Below, piece after piece: positions 46,795 to 58,959 of a stretch of 64,000 nucleotides of DNA (within the stretch, counting starts at the first letter, position 1; each line of letters begins with the position of its first letter). This DNA comes from Heterohyrax brucei. Its lineage: Eukaryota; Chordata; Mammalia; Hyracoidea; Procaviidae. The DNA lies in NCBI GenBank assembly GCA_028571685.1, contig CM053142.1:132858796-132922795 (forward strand). The letters run 5' to 3'. The position numbers were made by a program, and so were the translations under genes. Below the pieces are notes generated by a model that searched no databases, had not been told where the DNA came from, and worked only from the letters and a program-made list of their open reading frames with translations.

Positions 46795-47393
46795 ACTGGC
46801 TGCCAACCCTACTATGTGCCAACACTCTCTCCTCGACCTTGACTTTCCCATTTCCATTCGTTTAGCTTTTCTGTCCCTTCCTGCCTTCTCTTCCTTATCC
46901 TTAGGCTGGTATGCCCATTCAATATTATACACACAGTTGACTTATGTGTGGTATTGTTTGTTTCATGGGCCTGTATAATCTTTGGCTGCAGGGTGAACCT
47001 CAGGAGTGACTTCAGTACTGAATTAAAAGGGTGTCTGGAGGCCATACTCTCTAGGTGTCTCCAGTCTCTGTCAGACTAGTACATGTGCTTGTTTGTTTTT
47101 AATTTGATGAGTTTGAATTTTGTTCTACATTTCTTCTCCAGCTCTGTCCAGGACCATCTACCATGACCCTGTCAGAACAGTCAGTGGGGTAGCTAGGCAC
47201 CATCCACCTGTGCTAGACTCAGCCTGCTAGAGATGGTGGTAGTTGACCTTACCAGGAGTTAACATTAGTCCTTTGAATTAATCTTTTCCTTGTGTCTTTG
47301 GTTTTCCTCATTCTCCCTGGCTCCAAATGGGATGGGATGAGTAGATGTGTCTTGGATGGTCACCCTGATTTCAATCCTCTTGATGACAATGCT
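46795..47393 (-). mobile_element. L1 3'UTR, minus strand
   Basis: 'tgaattttgttctacatttc', 'gaccctgtcagaacagtcag' and 'tgtgtctttggttttcctca' follow the antisense 3'UTR of the lineage's L1. No ORF2 and no poly(T) tail are seen. Confidence 0.65.
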
Positions 47394-47780
47394 GTGTTGT
47401 TAGCCGCTGTCAAGTTGGCTCTGACTCCTGGTGACCCTATGTACAACACAACATTACTAACCATGTCCAGTCCTGTTCCATCGTCGTTATTGAGCTTCTT
47501 GTATACTCAGATCCATTACTGCATTCACTATGTATCTTGAATCTCCCCCAGTTGAGGGGGCTCAGCTTCTGGCATTATATTGGACAATATTCTGTTATGA
47601 TTCATAAGGTTTTCATTGGGTAATTTTCAGAAGCAGATTGTCAGGCCTTTCTTTAGTCTTAGTCTAGAAACTCACCTAAAATCTATCCAATGTGAGTTGC
47701 CCTGCTGGTATTTGAAACATCAGTGGTATAGCTCCTAGCATCATGATAACACATGAGTCACCACAATACAACGAACTGAG
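47394..47780 (-). mobile_element. RTE internal-deletion derivative (5' end joined to 3' end)
   Basis: 47394-47540 is the complement of the RTE 3' terminus ('gttgttagccgctgtcaagt'; 'ctgtatacaac..' type). 47541-47780 is the complement of the RTE 5'UTR as at 35870-36080 (cttctggcattatattggac, 'gctcctagcatcatgataac'). The coding 2.7 kb between is missing, so the copy is about 390 bases. Confidence 0.72.
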
Positions 47781-48035
47781 AGATGATCGATGGTACCAAA
47801 ATATACATGTTCGTATATATATGTTTGTATATGTCCACACCATACAAACAGCTTCTGGAAATTAAGTAGAAAAAGATAACTATTCCAATGGTGGTGGTAA
47901 GGGCAATAGACAAGATATAACCAGAAAAATCACAGAAGAGAAACAGAAATAACTTACCAGCTACTTATGCTAACGTGTTCAGGGAAAAACAAATAAAAAT
48001 AATAAGATTATCTTTTTACCCATTATGTTACTAAC
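47781..48035. other. No gene; short TA-rich tract
   Basis: gttcgtatatatatgtttg near 47810-47830 is a small TA-rich tract. Nothing else is assignable. Confidence 0.5.
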
Positions 48036-48039
48036 ATTT

Positions 48040-48675
48040 TAAATACTGATAATATCCGGTGATAGTGAGAATGTGTAGAAACAAGTACTCAAACACTGAT
48101 TTTGGAAGTATATTTGGTAAAAAACTGTTTGGAAGGTAATGACAGTATCTATTAGGTTCAGCCATATAAAATTACTCCTATTCAACCATTTGGAGCCTAC
48201 AAAAAAGGGTAATTTAATTTGATTCAAGTTAACATAAAATGTTAAATGTATATATGTTTTGAGTCAAATTCTACTCTAAAAAATCTGTCCTACAGAATTA
48301 CTAACACATGTATGCAAAGATGCATGTATTATGTTCATGAAAGCATTCTGTCACAACCAAAAGTTGGAAACAACATATTGCCCTTCAATAAAACAAAGTT
48401 TAAATGAATTATAGTACACTCATTCTATGGAATCCTGTCAGCAAACAGTGGGGGATATCTACATAACAAGCTGTCTAAGAAATACACTTACTGAGAAGAG
48501 GAAGGCTTGGAATAACACATATATAGGGATTCCATTTGTATACAAAAAACACCAAAATTATATACATGCATTTGTGTGTATATGTATAGGTATACAAGTG
48601 TATATGAAGTTTTTTAATTACATGCACGAAACTAAGATGATATTGAAGGATGGAATGGAAGGCAAAAGGAGTTGA
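48040..48675 (+). mobile_element. Old L1 3'-end fragment
   Basis: 'aaaagttggaaacaacatat', 'gaattatagtacactcattc' and 'tatggaatcctgtcagcaaa' follow the order of the L1 ORF2 3' end in diverged form. No frame survives. Confidence 0.7.
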
Positions 48676-48679
48676 CAGG

Positions 48680-50121
48680 ACATCACAAAAGCTGTTGATG
48701 CACCAACTCATATCCTCTCAGTTCACCCAATTCCACATGAAGTTGTAACGGATAGCTGTTCATCTGAAATATTTCCTCTGTTTCTTTGTCTGAGGAACTT
48801 GGGAAATTGGCAGCCCACATGTAATGCAGCCCAGAAGCACCAGGGAAGTAATGCCATTATCAGAGTCCTCAACTAATGAAGTTGAGTATGTGATATGCAA
48901 ATTCTCTAGATTTTCCATATTTCAAGTGTCAAGTCTGAGGCACAGTTCTACAGTATTCCTCAGAGCTTCTTCACAGGACTGAGCCTCAACTGTCTACAGT
49001 AGTTACTCATTTATTAACACTCCATTTATTGGATTCCTTTCCTTTCCCATTGTACTTTTTCCACTCTTTCTCTCGTGCTTACCAGGGTTACCTCCCCAAG
49101 TAAGGTACCTGCACGAAGTCAGTTTTTATTCTGTATGTTTCTAAATAACACTTAATTTTTCACAATGGCAACATATTTAGATCAGACTGCAAAAAATATA
49201 TTTAGAACTATTAGACTAGACAAACCAGACCTGTGAATCTGAAATACTCTTTTAGAATTTTACAATGTAAAGACCTTGTAAATGGTAACCTATGCCTTCG
49301 TACTCTTCCAAATCTCTCAAAATTTAAATCTACAGTCCTACAAATATTTCCAGCTGATTCTGTTATTAGCTTTCACATTTTGAGAATAATAATATAAAGT
49401 CATAGAAAAGTATTCTGGAAATGAGGTTTTACAGATTTATAAATCTATAAAAACCTGCCATTTGTAAACTTGCCATGCCTCAACAGAAAACACTTGATGG
49501 GATTCACCTGCCTTTCATCTTAAAATGTTTGAGGTGTCATACACTATACTACAATAACTGAACTAACTACAAGAACACGTGAGTGTTAATTACCCCAAAA
49601 AATCTGTGAAATGTGAAATGTGCAAAGCGGGATATGTAATCCTGGGGTTTATAGGAGCAGAGTCTCACCAACTGATTGATATCAGGAAACGCCTTTATTT
49701 CTACTCTAAACTGAAAACTGTTCTTCAAACAGGAAGCAGGAAGTTTTGTGCCTAGGCTAAAAGGAAACATAAGCTTAGAAACAGAACGAGAGCAATTGAA
49801 GAGGGATATGACACTATACTGAAAAACTAGAATTAAAAAAATGAAACAGGCCAAAGTATTGCCTGGCAATAGAGAAAATCATGTGAGAGACTACAGTCTC
49901 TCATGCAAGTATATTCCTTGTGCAAATATGATTGCAAGGATAAAGCACACAAAATTTAGCCTTCACCATAGTTGTTGCTGATGGGATGGCAGAAAAGAGA
50001 TACTGATTAAATAATATACCAAATCCTATAGAATGATATTATGAGTAACAGAGGAAGTCTCATGTCAGAAACTGATTTCTTTTCATGAAACTTCATAGAT
50101 CCTTACAAAACTACCATAAAA
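48680..50121. other. No gene or recognisable repeat seen
   Basis: AT-rich. The longest frames (for example minus strand 49567-49869) show no domain and have no supporting signal. Confidence 0.5.
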
Positions 50122-50278
50122 AACAAAAAACACAACCCACTGCCATCAAGTCAGCTCTGACTAATAGGGAAGAGTAGGTCTGCTCCATAGAGTTTCTAAG
50201 GAGCATGTGGTGGAGTCAAATTGCTGACCCTATGGTTAGCAGCCATAGCACTTAACCATGATGGTGACCAGGTTCCCA
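50122..50278 (-). mobile_element. AfroSINE, short form
   Basis: 'ctgccatcaagtcagctctg', 'ctccatagagtttctaagga', 'gttagcagccatagcactta'. Complete. Confidence 0.88.
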
Positions 50279-50384
50279 AAACTACCATAGCAACAAAAAA
50301 ATAAAAATAAAGGAAGAAAAAAGATACTTGATAGAAGCTGCAGGAGGCATCCTTCTGCAAATGAAGAATTATTCAGTCTGAATC

Positions 50385-50507
50385 TGTTAAGTGCCAATGA
50401 GTCAATGCCAACTCATAGCAATCCAATAAGACAGAGTAGAACTGCCCTACAGAGTTTCCACTGAAGGCCTGGAGGATTTGAACTGCTGATCTTTTGGTTA
50501 GCAAAGA
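50385..50507 (-). mobile_element. AfroSINE, truncated
   Basis: 'taagtgccaatgagtcaatg', 'gaactgccctacagagtttc', ending at gatcttttggttagca. The head beyond the B box is missing. Confidence 0.87.
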
Positions 50508-50509
50508 AT

Positions 50510-51520
50510 AATAAATTTAGCCAGAGCAATGGAAAATCGTTTGATTTAAAAATCTGAGGAAACCTTAACAAAGTCTGAGAATTCTAATTTCCAAATTGGT
50601 CCTGACCTGGGAAGGAGAAGCATGTGACACAAAAGAGGATCAGTGCAAGACATACACGAAAAGTTCATCAACAAAAGAATATTCAGTAAAATACTGTTTA
50701 AAAAAAAGATAGGATTATGAGTGCCTGCAAAATAATAGTTGGTTACCATTTTATCAAACTAACAATAAAACGTTTTAAAATAAACATATAATTGCAAAGA
50801 ACCATACTACTTCACACCAAAGAATCTGTCTTTTGTATTGTTTTATTATGAAATAATGAAGGACCAAATAAAGTTGACATAGAACACAAACACATACAAA
50901 AGATACTGAGACTCAAACTGACCAAACATTAATCTCACTTTTGTCTGTGTGTCTTAGTGGAGAGGCATAGGTAATTGCAGAATTAAAGATACACTAGAAC
51001 AACACAAGACCCTTCATTAATGCCAATTCCATTATTCTTAATTATATCTTTACAATATGTCAAATCTGCACAGTCGTTTTGACTGCTAATAGCAGGTAAT
51101 TGAAGCATCTTAAACTATCAAACATACAGTAACCAAAATTCTTGTGCTGAGGACACTAGATATTTACACATGGTCAGTAGCATGCATACAAAATGTTTCT
51201 GAGCTTAGAATTTAGAGAATGGGCTAAAAGAAAGTAAAAGCTTAAAGAGAGTGAGAAGGGGCTGAATCTATCTATTCAGGTTTATTAGTGCCATATGCAT
51301 ATTTGTTCTGAATAATAACAGAAGGATCACTTTTCCATCAGAAAATAGAAGCTGCCTTTTAATTCAACTTATGCATAAATTTAAAACGAAGTAATTCCAA
51401 AAATGGATGAAAGCTTAGCACACTGCTTTCTTGCACCTTTCAGTAGACCTCTTGTACTTACAGTCAATCAACAATGCAAGGTCAGAGCAAGAAGACATAA
51501 AGACCAAAAGAAAGATCTTT
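50510..51520. other. No gene or recognisable repeat seen
   Basis: No coding signal, SINE box or LTR end found. Confidence 0.5.
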
Positions 51521-51525
51521 GGAGC

Positions 51526-51600
51526 AAGCTAGTTTTCTAATTATCTATTGCTACATAACAATACTTAGCAGCTTAAAATACTTCTCCACTAATATCCCCA
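51526..51600 (-). repeat. MLT1-like LTR 3'-end relic
   Basis: 'aattatctattgctacataa' and 'caatacttagcagcttaaaa' are the complement of the MLT1-type end seen at 32185-32225. Confidence 0.5.
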
Positions 51601-51749
51601 GTCTAGTCCAAGTCTTAATCTCGGTCATGAAGCACAAAGTACACAACATTATCTCATCACCCCTGGGCTCAGAGCCTGTCCTGTACAAACATGCCTGTTT
51701 GGAACTCCTTGTTCTGTTACAGATTCCAGTCTATGGGATGTAACTAATT

Positions 51750-51897
51750 CACATCAATTTCCTTCATTTGTAAAATCTGAAATAATATTTACCTCACAAG
51801 TGAATTAAATGAGGTTCCATTCATAAAACGCAGAGTATAGTACCTAGTATAGGATAGTGACTCAATAAATGATAGTTACTGTTATCATTTTTATTAT
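51750..51897 (+). repeat. MIR SINE relic
   Basis: 'tttccttcatttgtaaaatc', 'aatatttacctcacaagtga' and 'agtgactcaataaatgatag' follow the MIR 3' half. Confidence 0.65.
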
Positions 51898-52080
51898 CTA
51901 CATTTCAATTGTGAACTATTAGGTTTGTACATTTCTGAAAACTTACCAGTTTTCTGTTCATCGCTATTAACTCTAGTCTCATATTTCTGAAGGATTCTCT
52001 GACTCCTCAGAAGGTCCTAGAAAAAGCCTGGTCATTGTGATTTTACATGTTCCAGTGTTTACATAGAAACATCACACTAC

Positions 52081-52293
52081 TAGGAGTCCCTGGATGGTAT
52101 CAATGGGTAACACAGTCAGTTGCTAATCAAAAAGTTCAGAAGTTTAAGTCCACCTAGAGATGTCTTGGAGGAAAAGACTAGTGATCTGCTTCTGACAAAT
52201 CAGCCACTAAAAACTCTATGGAGTACTACGGTGTACTCTGACACACATGGTAGCTATGAGTCAGAACTGACTCACCTGCATCTGGTTTGGTTG
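52081..52293 (+). mobile_element. AfroSINE, long form
   Basis: 'ggagtccctggatggtatca', 'gactagtgatctgcttctga', 'gctatgagtcagaactgact', tail 'acctgcatctggtttggttg'. Complete. Confidence 0.89.
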
Positions 52294-52539
52294 AGCACCC
52301 TTAGAGTCAGAATAACATGTAATGTATCAGATAAGGAAGTGTTTACACGAGATCATTGGTGTTTTGGCCTGCTTTATTTTCCATTTTTCTTAATTCCTGT
52401 CATTTTTCTTTCCACCTTTTCCACAAAACCTGGGCCCTCCTTCATCTAACCTTATGCTGTTCACCTAGGTAATAATCTCCCCACTTTCTCTATTCCTATA
52501 ATTCCATGTTCCTAGTGGGTAACTGCTTTTAGTAGTGAC

Positions 52540-52840
52540 TTTTCTTTTTTTTTTTTTTTTTTACTATAAGTCATCTTTTTAAAAAATTATGATTAAGTGA
52601 AAATATACAATCCAAGTCAATTCTGCATACCTGCCTATCTGCAGCTCCATCTGCTCTCCTCACCCTGTGACAGCACATTCCTCCTTTTTACTCTATACTC
52701 CTAGTATCCTCCTAATGAGCACCTGTCCCCTCCTTTCCACTCTCCTTCTCCCATCTAGAAAGAAATCAGTCGGACAGCCTCCTATAAATGTATAAAATCA
52801 TAACATACATACACCACATGCTTACACTGTGTCTCTGAGT
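52540..52840 (-). mobile_element. 5'-truncated L1 (3'UTR only), minus strand
   Basis: A T run at 52542-52561 is the poly(A) tail complement; then 'gattaagtgaaaatatacaa' and 'cctgtgacagcacattcctc' follow the antisense 3'UTR. Truncated near 52840. Confidence 0.78.
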
Positions 52841-53585
52841 CCACTATTGACAATTTTTATACTACTCATGCCACATTTAATCATCTTTTATTAATGCTAC
52901 TGAAGGGACTGCTAGTCAGTTTGTAGTCACAGCATGAAATTATTTTCACATAGCTCAATTTGCATTAATGCACAATTGAAGCATCCTGAACCTGAAAAGT
53001 CTTCTGTGTTTGTCCTAGGAGACCGTTTTCCTCAGAACACTGGTTTGCTTAAATCATAGTTTCCTATTCATCTTCCTGTTATAAAGATTCCTGTTTCATC
53101 TTGCTGATATGTTAGATACCACTGCACAGGAGAAAACAACGTGTGATACATACTTGTTGCCTTCCTTTGACCATTGATTAGTCCCTTCAGGATCACTACA
53201 GCACCAGTGTAGATTCATTGGATCATTTCATTGCATTTATGTCGTATAAGAAGATAGTTTTCTAAGTATCTCAGCTGTTCTGTGGCTCCTTTCTCTTTAT
53301 TCCACCCCAATGAAGAGGTAGTTAATTAGCAACTAAGTTCAGTTATGTCACTTAGCTGGCAGATTTGATGTCATAAAACAAGTCTTCTTGATTCCTCATA
53401 TTGGGCTTAACAAACCATTCTTAGAAAAAGGTATAGGATAGGGTCTTGTCATCTCTGTCAGAGGAAAACTTAATTAACCTCAAAAGAATGGGATACAGCA
53501 GTTACCCAAGAAAATTCTGGGGTTTTATGTCCTTGTTAAAGAGGATTAGTAAAACTTACATAGGAATTTTTAGGAATATGTCATG
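52841..53585. other. No gene or recognisable repeat seen
   Basis: Nothing assignable by eye, though 52841-53160 could be a further diverged L1 3'UTR. Confidence 0.45.
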
Positions 53586-53788
53586 ATCCCAATCCATTGC
53601 TATCAAGTCAATTCCAACTCACGGTAGCCCTATAGAACAGACTAGAACTGCCCCCACAGTGTTTCCAAGGCTGTAAATCTTTATGGAAGCAGACTGCCAC
53701 ATCTTTCTCCCTCTGAGTAGCTGGTGGGTTCAAACCAATAGCCTTTCAGTTAACAGCCAAATACTTAACTACAGCACTACCAGTGTAT
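53586..53788 (-). mobile_element. AfroSINE, long form (left arm of an inverted pair)
   Basis: 'ccattgctatcaagtcaatt', 'tttatggaagcagactgcca', 'gttaacagccaaatacttaa'. Complete. The plus-strand copy 35 bases on makes an inverted pair. Confidence 0.89.
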
Positions 53789-53822
53789 AATTATCGAAAC
53801 AGACCTCTACCTATGAAATCAT

Positions 53823-54030
53823 AGCTCCCTGGGTGGTATAAATGGTTTACACTTGGCTACTAACCAAAAGGTTGGAAGTTTGAATTCATTTGCACAGTGG
53901 AAGAAAGACATGGTGCTCTACTTCTATAAAGATTATAGCCAAGAAAACCCTATGGAGCTCAGTTCTACTCTGTAATACATGGGATCACCATGCATCTGAA
54001 AAGATTTGATGGCAATGGACTTGGTTTTTT
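53823..54030 (+). mobile_element. AfroSINE, long form (right arm of an inverted pair)
   Basis: 'tagctccctgggtggtataa', 'actaaccaaaaggttggaag', 'tatggagctcagttctactc', tail 'gatttgatggcaatggactt'. Complete. Confidence 0.89.
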
Positions 54031-55065
54031 ATCTATGACATCATAGTTTAAAAACACTGAAGAAACTCTGTGACTTCAGGGCTTTATAATGAAAACTTAG
54101 GGTGTTTCACAAATTCAAGAGCATAAGAAGCTATGTGATCTGCCCTTCACTGGAAAATACAGGGGCGAAGATCAGTATCTAAAAGTTTTTTCCAACTTGA
54201 ATATAGTATTATTTAGTCTGACAGTCATATTCTCATAAAGATATTTTCAACGATAAGCCCTCAACAAAAAAAGAACTTTAAATTGCTTAGAGATTTAAGT
54301 GAAGGATTCAAAAAAAGATTTCTAAACAGGCTCATTTGCTCTATCGAACACTTTAATAGGTTTGGATACACCACACTGTTTCTCAAGTTTGGCAGTAAGG
54401 GATGCAGAGAGCTACTCTCCCTCAAAGAATGACAGAAATTGAAGTTTTGTTCTTTGGAGAAGAGGACAGGAAAGTGAGAGGAGTAAGAATATACAGAAAG
54501 TTGACATTAACCTGCCTTCTATTTACTATGATATGACACATATCCTTGCATAATACCAGCCTTCAGTCATCTATACACATATTTGATTCTGTAAATGTTT
54601 TTAACAGCCTTCACAGAAAAAGTCCAAAGCACAACTGTGTTAATACGATGTGAAACATGGACAAAATGAGCATAATGGTACATGAGACATAAACTACACC
54701 GAGTAAATGGAAGCGGGGGTCAAGATCTAGAAACGACTGTGAGATAATAAGCCCTAAGGGAATTAACATACATTTTGAGGAAAATAATTGATATGTACAA
54801 CCCACAGGATCGTGTATTAAATTAGTCTCAACCATGTTTTAGGTGGTCCAAGAGATCCATCTGAATTAGACAATCGGGCAATTTCATTAAAGAAAAAAAT
54901 ACCAAGTATTGTTTATAATCTGAAATACTACTCTTGGATTGAGTTCTGAAAATAAGATCCATGTATACAACAAAATGTCACTATAGCACAAACCTACTTT
55001 ATCTTTTTGTTTCTGAGGTTTAATCCCTTAAAGAAAATTTACTCCTCCAACCTATTAAGCAATTG
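54031..55065. other. No gene or recognisable repeat seen
   Basis: AT-rich; no coding or repeat signature. Confidence 0.5.
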
Positions 55066-55069
55066 ACTA

Positions 55070-56310
55070 AGGTAATGGATAATTTTATCCAACACACTTG
55101 AAGCCTCGACTTGTCTTCGTAATCTTTTTACTTGCTCTTGATGAGTTTCTTACTCATTTCCTTAAGAAACTTGAGGCAATCAAATTTACTTCCAAACCTT
55201 CTTTCTCACACCTAAAAATACACCTGTATGTACCAATTTAATTTCAGAGGATGAGACATCTATCATTATATCTAGTTCCCCTAGCTATACTTTTGCTATC
55301 AGTCCCTTTCAACTCATTCAGACCTTGCTACCTTCTCTATTTCTACCATGTTCAAACTTTCATCCTCTCCTGGCAACATGATCTCAAACTCTAAGCAATC
55401 TTGGGTCTCTTCCTGTCCTAAAAAAGTATATTCCTTTAACTCACGTATCTCCTAATACCACCATTTATCTTTTCTTTCTCTCACATACTTCTTATGAGTA
55501 TAGATTGTATTTTCTGTTTTGCATTCTCAGAGCACACATTCTTTTTTCTTTTTTTTATTATGACTGAGTGAAAATGTACATTCCCATATAAATTTACATG
55601 CCCACCTGTGTGCAGCTTCTACTGCTCTCCGTGTCAAGTGACAGCACACTATTCCTCTCTGCTCCATACATGTCTCATCCTCCCAACAGTCTCCTTTCCC
55701 CTCCTTTCCATCCACTCTCTTTCCTCCTGCCAGAGGTCAGCAGGATGATATCCTATAGATGCATTCTTAATCCAGTAAATATTTCTTTAGCAATTACTAT
55801 GTGTCAGGCACTCCTATACATGATTACAAACTGCTTCTGCCCAATGCCATTCCATTGTAGCACTCAAAGACTACTACATGCCTCCTAGTTGCCAAATCCA
55901 ACACACAGGTTTTGTTCATTATTTTTCTTGACCTCTCCCCAGCATTTGATAATTTTATTAACTATCACCTTCTTGAAATGTTCTATCCTCTTGTAATATG
56001 GTAGCTCATTTTACTCAACAGTTTTTTTTGTTTTTTTAATTTTCTTAGTGGGAAAGGGTACAAAAAAGAGTACAGTGAGAATTGCTATGTGGAAAATTGT
56101 TCTGCCCTATTTCCCCTTGGCAAAAAGTAATAAACCTTTAATCTATGTGCAGCTAGGCTCAAGCTTAGACTCAGCATCATTATGTTGTAAGATTCATCAT
56201 TATATCGTAAGCTTTTTGAGAGCATACAGTCCTGTGTCTTCACTGCATTATTCCCAGCACTTTGAAGAGTGTTCAGCACAAAACAGTCTGTCAATAAATA
56301 TTTTTATAAT
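55070..56310 (+). repeat. L2/CR1-like LINE relic, split by an L1
   Basis: 55270-55520 and 55880-56000 (gccaaatccaacacacaggt; 'cttgacctctccccagcatt') resemble L2-type coding sequence, and 56190-56310 ('cgtaagctttttgagagcat' to 'tctgtcaataaatattttta') the 3' end. An L1 fragment splits it at 55542-55761. The first 200 bases are uncertain. Confidence 0.45.
55542..55761 (-). mobile_element. Short 5'-truncated L1 (3'UTR end)
   Basis: T-rich start at 55542-55560, then 'atgactgagtgaaaatgtac' and 'gacagcacactattcctctc' as at 62210-62310. It ends at 'aggatgatatcctatagatg'. A short duplication cattctt flanks it (about 55537 and 55759). Confidence 0.84.
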
Positions 56311-56982
56311 AGCTTTATTGAGAAAAAATTCATACACTTAAAATTCACACCTTTAGTCTACAATTCAGTAATTATTAGTCTACACCCAGAGTTATAGAGA
56401 CACCACCATCATTAAATTTTTAATATTTTTATCACCTCAAAATTGCAACATTGTACCCATTTCTCCACTCCCCCCCTTCCTCCAGCCACTGGAAACCATT
56501 CATCTGCTGTTTCTATAAATCTGTCTATTCTACACATTTTATATAAATAGAATCATGTGATGTGTGACCTTTTTTATCTGGCTTCTTTTACTTAGCATAA
56601 TGTTATAAAATTTCATCCATGTTATTGCATGTGTCAGCACTTTGTTCTTTTTCAGGGCTGAATAATAGTTCACTTTATGAATATACCACATTTTGTTTAC
56701 CCATTGATCAGCTGTCAGATAAATGAGTTGTTTCCACTTTTTGCCTTTTATGAAAATACTACTATGAAATTCACATACAAGGATTTCGTAGACACATATT
56801 TTTAATTATCTTGAGAATACAGCTACAGTAGACTTATTGGCTCATATATCTGACATTTTGAGGAACTTCCAAACTATTTTCCAACATGTCTACACCATTT
56901 TACAATTCCACCAACAATGAAGGAGAGTTCCAATTTATCTGTATCATTGTCAACATTTGTTATGTCCTTTTTTAGCCACCTA

Positions 56983-57186
56983 GGAGTCCCTGGGTAACAA
57001 AAATGGTTAAGCACTTATTAGCTGGAAGGTTGGTGGTTCAAACCCACTGAGCAGACTCTCAGGAGAAAATGCCTAGTGATCTGCTTCTGAAAGGTCACAG
57101 TCCTGAAAATCCTATGGAGCAGTTTTACTCTGCACACTCAAAGTCACCATGAGTCAGAATCAACTCAACAACAACTAGCAACAGTG
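56983..57186 (+). mobile_element. AfroSINE, long form
   Basis: 'taggagtccctgggtaacaa', 'aaggttggtggttcaaaccc', 'ccatgagtcagaatcaactc', tail 'acaacaactagcaacagtga'. Complete. Confidence 0.9.
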
Positions 57187-57247
57187 ACACAGTGAGTATA
57201 AAGAGGTATCTCATTATTGTTTTGATTTGGATTTACCTAATGGATAA

Positions 57248-57413
57248 TGAGGAAACCCTGGTGACACAGTGGTTAAGTGTTACAGCTGCTAACTAAAGGA
57301 TCACAGTTCAAATCTGCTGGGTGCTTCTTGGAAACTTCATCAGGCAGTTCTGCTCTGTGTCTACAGTTGCTATTAGGTGCAATCAACTCAATGACAATGG
57401 ATTTGGGTTTTTT
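57248..57413 (+). mobile_element. AfroSINE, short form
   Basis: 'gaggaaaccctggtgacaca', 'ggatcacagttcaaatctgc', tail 'tcaatgacaatggatttggg'. The matching aatggat at 57239-57245 and 57417-57423 may be part of its target duplication. Confidence 0.9.
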
Positions 57414-57480
57414 TGGAATGGATCCATTTGGCATTTTTTGATGTGCATATTGGCCATTTGTGTAGTCAATAAATATATTT

Positions 57481-58116
57481 CATAAATAAATTAATGTATA
57501 CAATAATAGACACTGTGATAGGCTCTTAAAGACACCATGCAGAATTATTCTAGTTACTAGTTACAATGAATAACCATTAGAGAACATGTTATGATTCGAT
57601 AATTACATACTTAGACATGTCACTTAGTTAACATAATTGATGTCCATGGTTGATTTTCATTTCTCACTACTGACATTTAATTTGAAAATTATCAGAGATG
57701 ATTATTGCTCTTATTCTAAATCACTTTAGGTAAATGGAGAGAAAATGACAAAAATTCAGAGTTACACAGCCAAAAAAAAAAAAAAATACAGCAATTGTTA
57801 GAGGAATGACACAGCACAATTTGACAGGGAAGACCTGAAGTGAATTAACACGACAGGAAAAATTTAGAATGTTTTCCTTCATAGCATCACATACACAGAG
57901 AAGACTTTTTAGTCTTCTCTTTTTTTCTATATCGCTCTGAAAATCAAGATAAGAGATTGAACAACTTGCCTCTAAGTTCAATTCAGCATTAGTTGTTCTT
58001 GACTAAGTACTTCTGAATTGAGCCTGAACTTATTTAAAGATGATTTTTTCCTCTTCTTGACTGAAAATTTTATATCCATATGTTTCCAACACTATACGCC
58101 CACTAAAAAAAAAAAA
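57481..58116. other. No gene or recognisable repeat seen
   Basis: AT-rich, with an A run at 57771-57786. No coding or repeat signature. Confidence 0.5.
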
Positions 58117-58245
58117 TTTCTGTTGCCATTCAGTTGATTCCAACTCATAGCAACTCTGTACAAGAGGATAGAAACTGGTAGATTCAAACTGCCAATTTTT
58201 TGGTTAGTAGTGTGCTGTTAACCACTGAGCCACTAGAGTTCTGTG
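58117..58245 (-). mobile_element. AfroSINE, internally shortened
   Basis: 'ttgccattcagttgattcca', 'ggtagattcaaactgccaat', 'gttaaccactgagccactag'. The central cccatagagtttcc part is missing. Confidence 0.85.
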
Positions 58246-58756
58246 TCCCTACTAGAAATAAAGAAAATTTCTCTGATAAAGTTTTTTTCTCTTCAAGAGT
58301 CATTATTAGGTTTCCCCTAAATATTCATTTTTCAAGGAGTAGTTGTCATAATTAGTTTTATTTAATTGCTCTACAAATGTTCTATTGTACAGGGAGGAAT
58401 ATGAGAACCATGTTTTGAATGGATCACAGATCATACTACATAAATGTAGAACAAAGGAAGGCCTGTAATACCACAAAAAGTGACCACCTAGGGAGGGAAA
58501 AAAAAAGAAAGAAAACTGACCCTGCTGCAAGCAAAATAGATAACCTGTCTCAAAATTAACTCCAGTCAGGTAGAAATTTAAAAAAAAAAATCTCCCACAA
58601 AATTGCATCTACTTTCTGATCTTCACAAGGGTTTGGGGCCTCAATATGTATACTCTATTGGAAAGATGAAATTTAAGTGAAATTGGGTGTGTTGTGTTTC
58701 TAGGCTCCTAGTATAAGAAAACACAAACCCTCCCTGGAAAAGCATGCTCTTAAATT
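58246..58756. other. No gene or recognisable repeat seen
   Basis: No assignable sequence between two minus-strand SINEs. Confidence 0.5.
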
Positions 58757-58924
58757 AACAAAACCAACCAAATTCACTGCCACTGAGTCAATTCCAACTC
58801 ATAGTGACCCTATAGGACAGAGGAGAACTGCCCCACAGAGTTTCCAAGGAATGCCTGGTGGATTCTAACTGGTCACCATTCAGTTAGGAGCTATAGCACT
58901 TAACCACTATGCCACCAGTTTCTC
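58757..58924 (-). mobile_element. AfroSINE, short form
   Basis: 'cactgccactgagtcaattc', 'gaactgccccacagagtttc', 'acttaaccactatgccacca'. Complete. Confidence 0.9.
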
Positions 58925-58959
58925 TACTCTTACGCTAGCCTCAAGAAATTCCTACAGAT

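Larger units (their letters stand above)
56312..57480 (-). mobile_element. Old L1 fragment, minus strand, carrying two SINEs
   Basis: 'atagctttattgagaaaaaa', 'atccatgttattgcatgtgt', 'gctgaataatagttcacttt' and 'acaattccaccaacaatgaa' follow the common antisense L1 order. The SINEs at 56983 and 57248 interrupt it, and it resumes after each. Confidence 0.82.
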
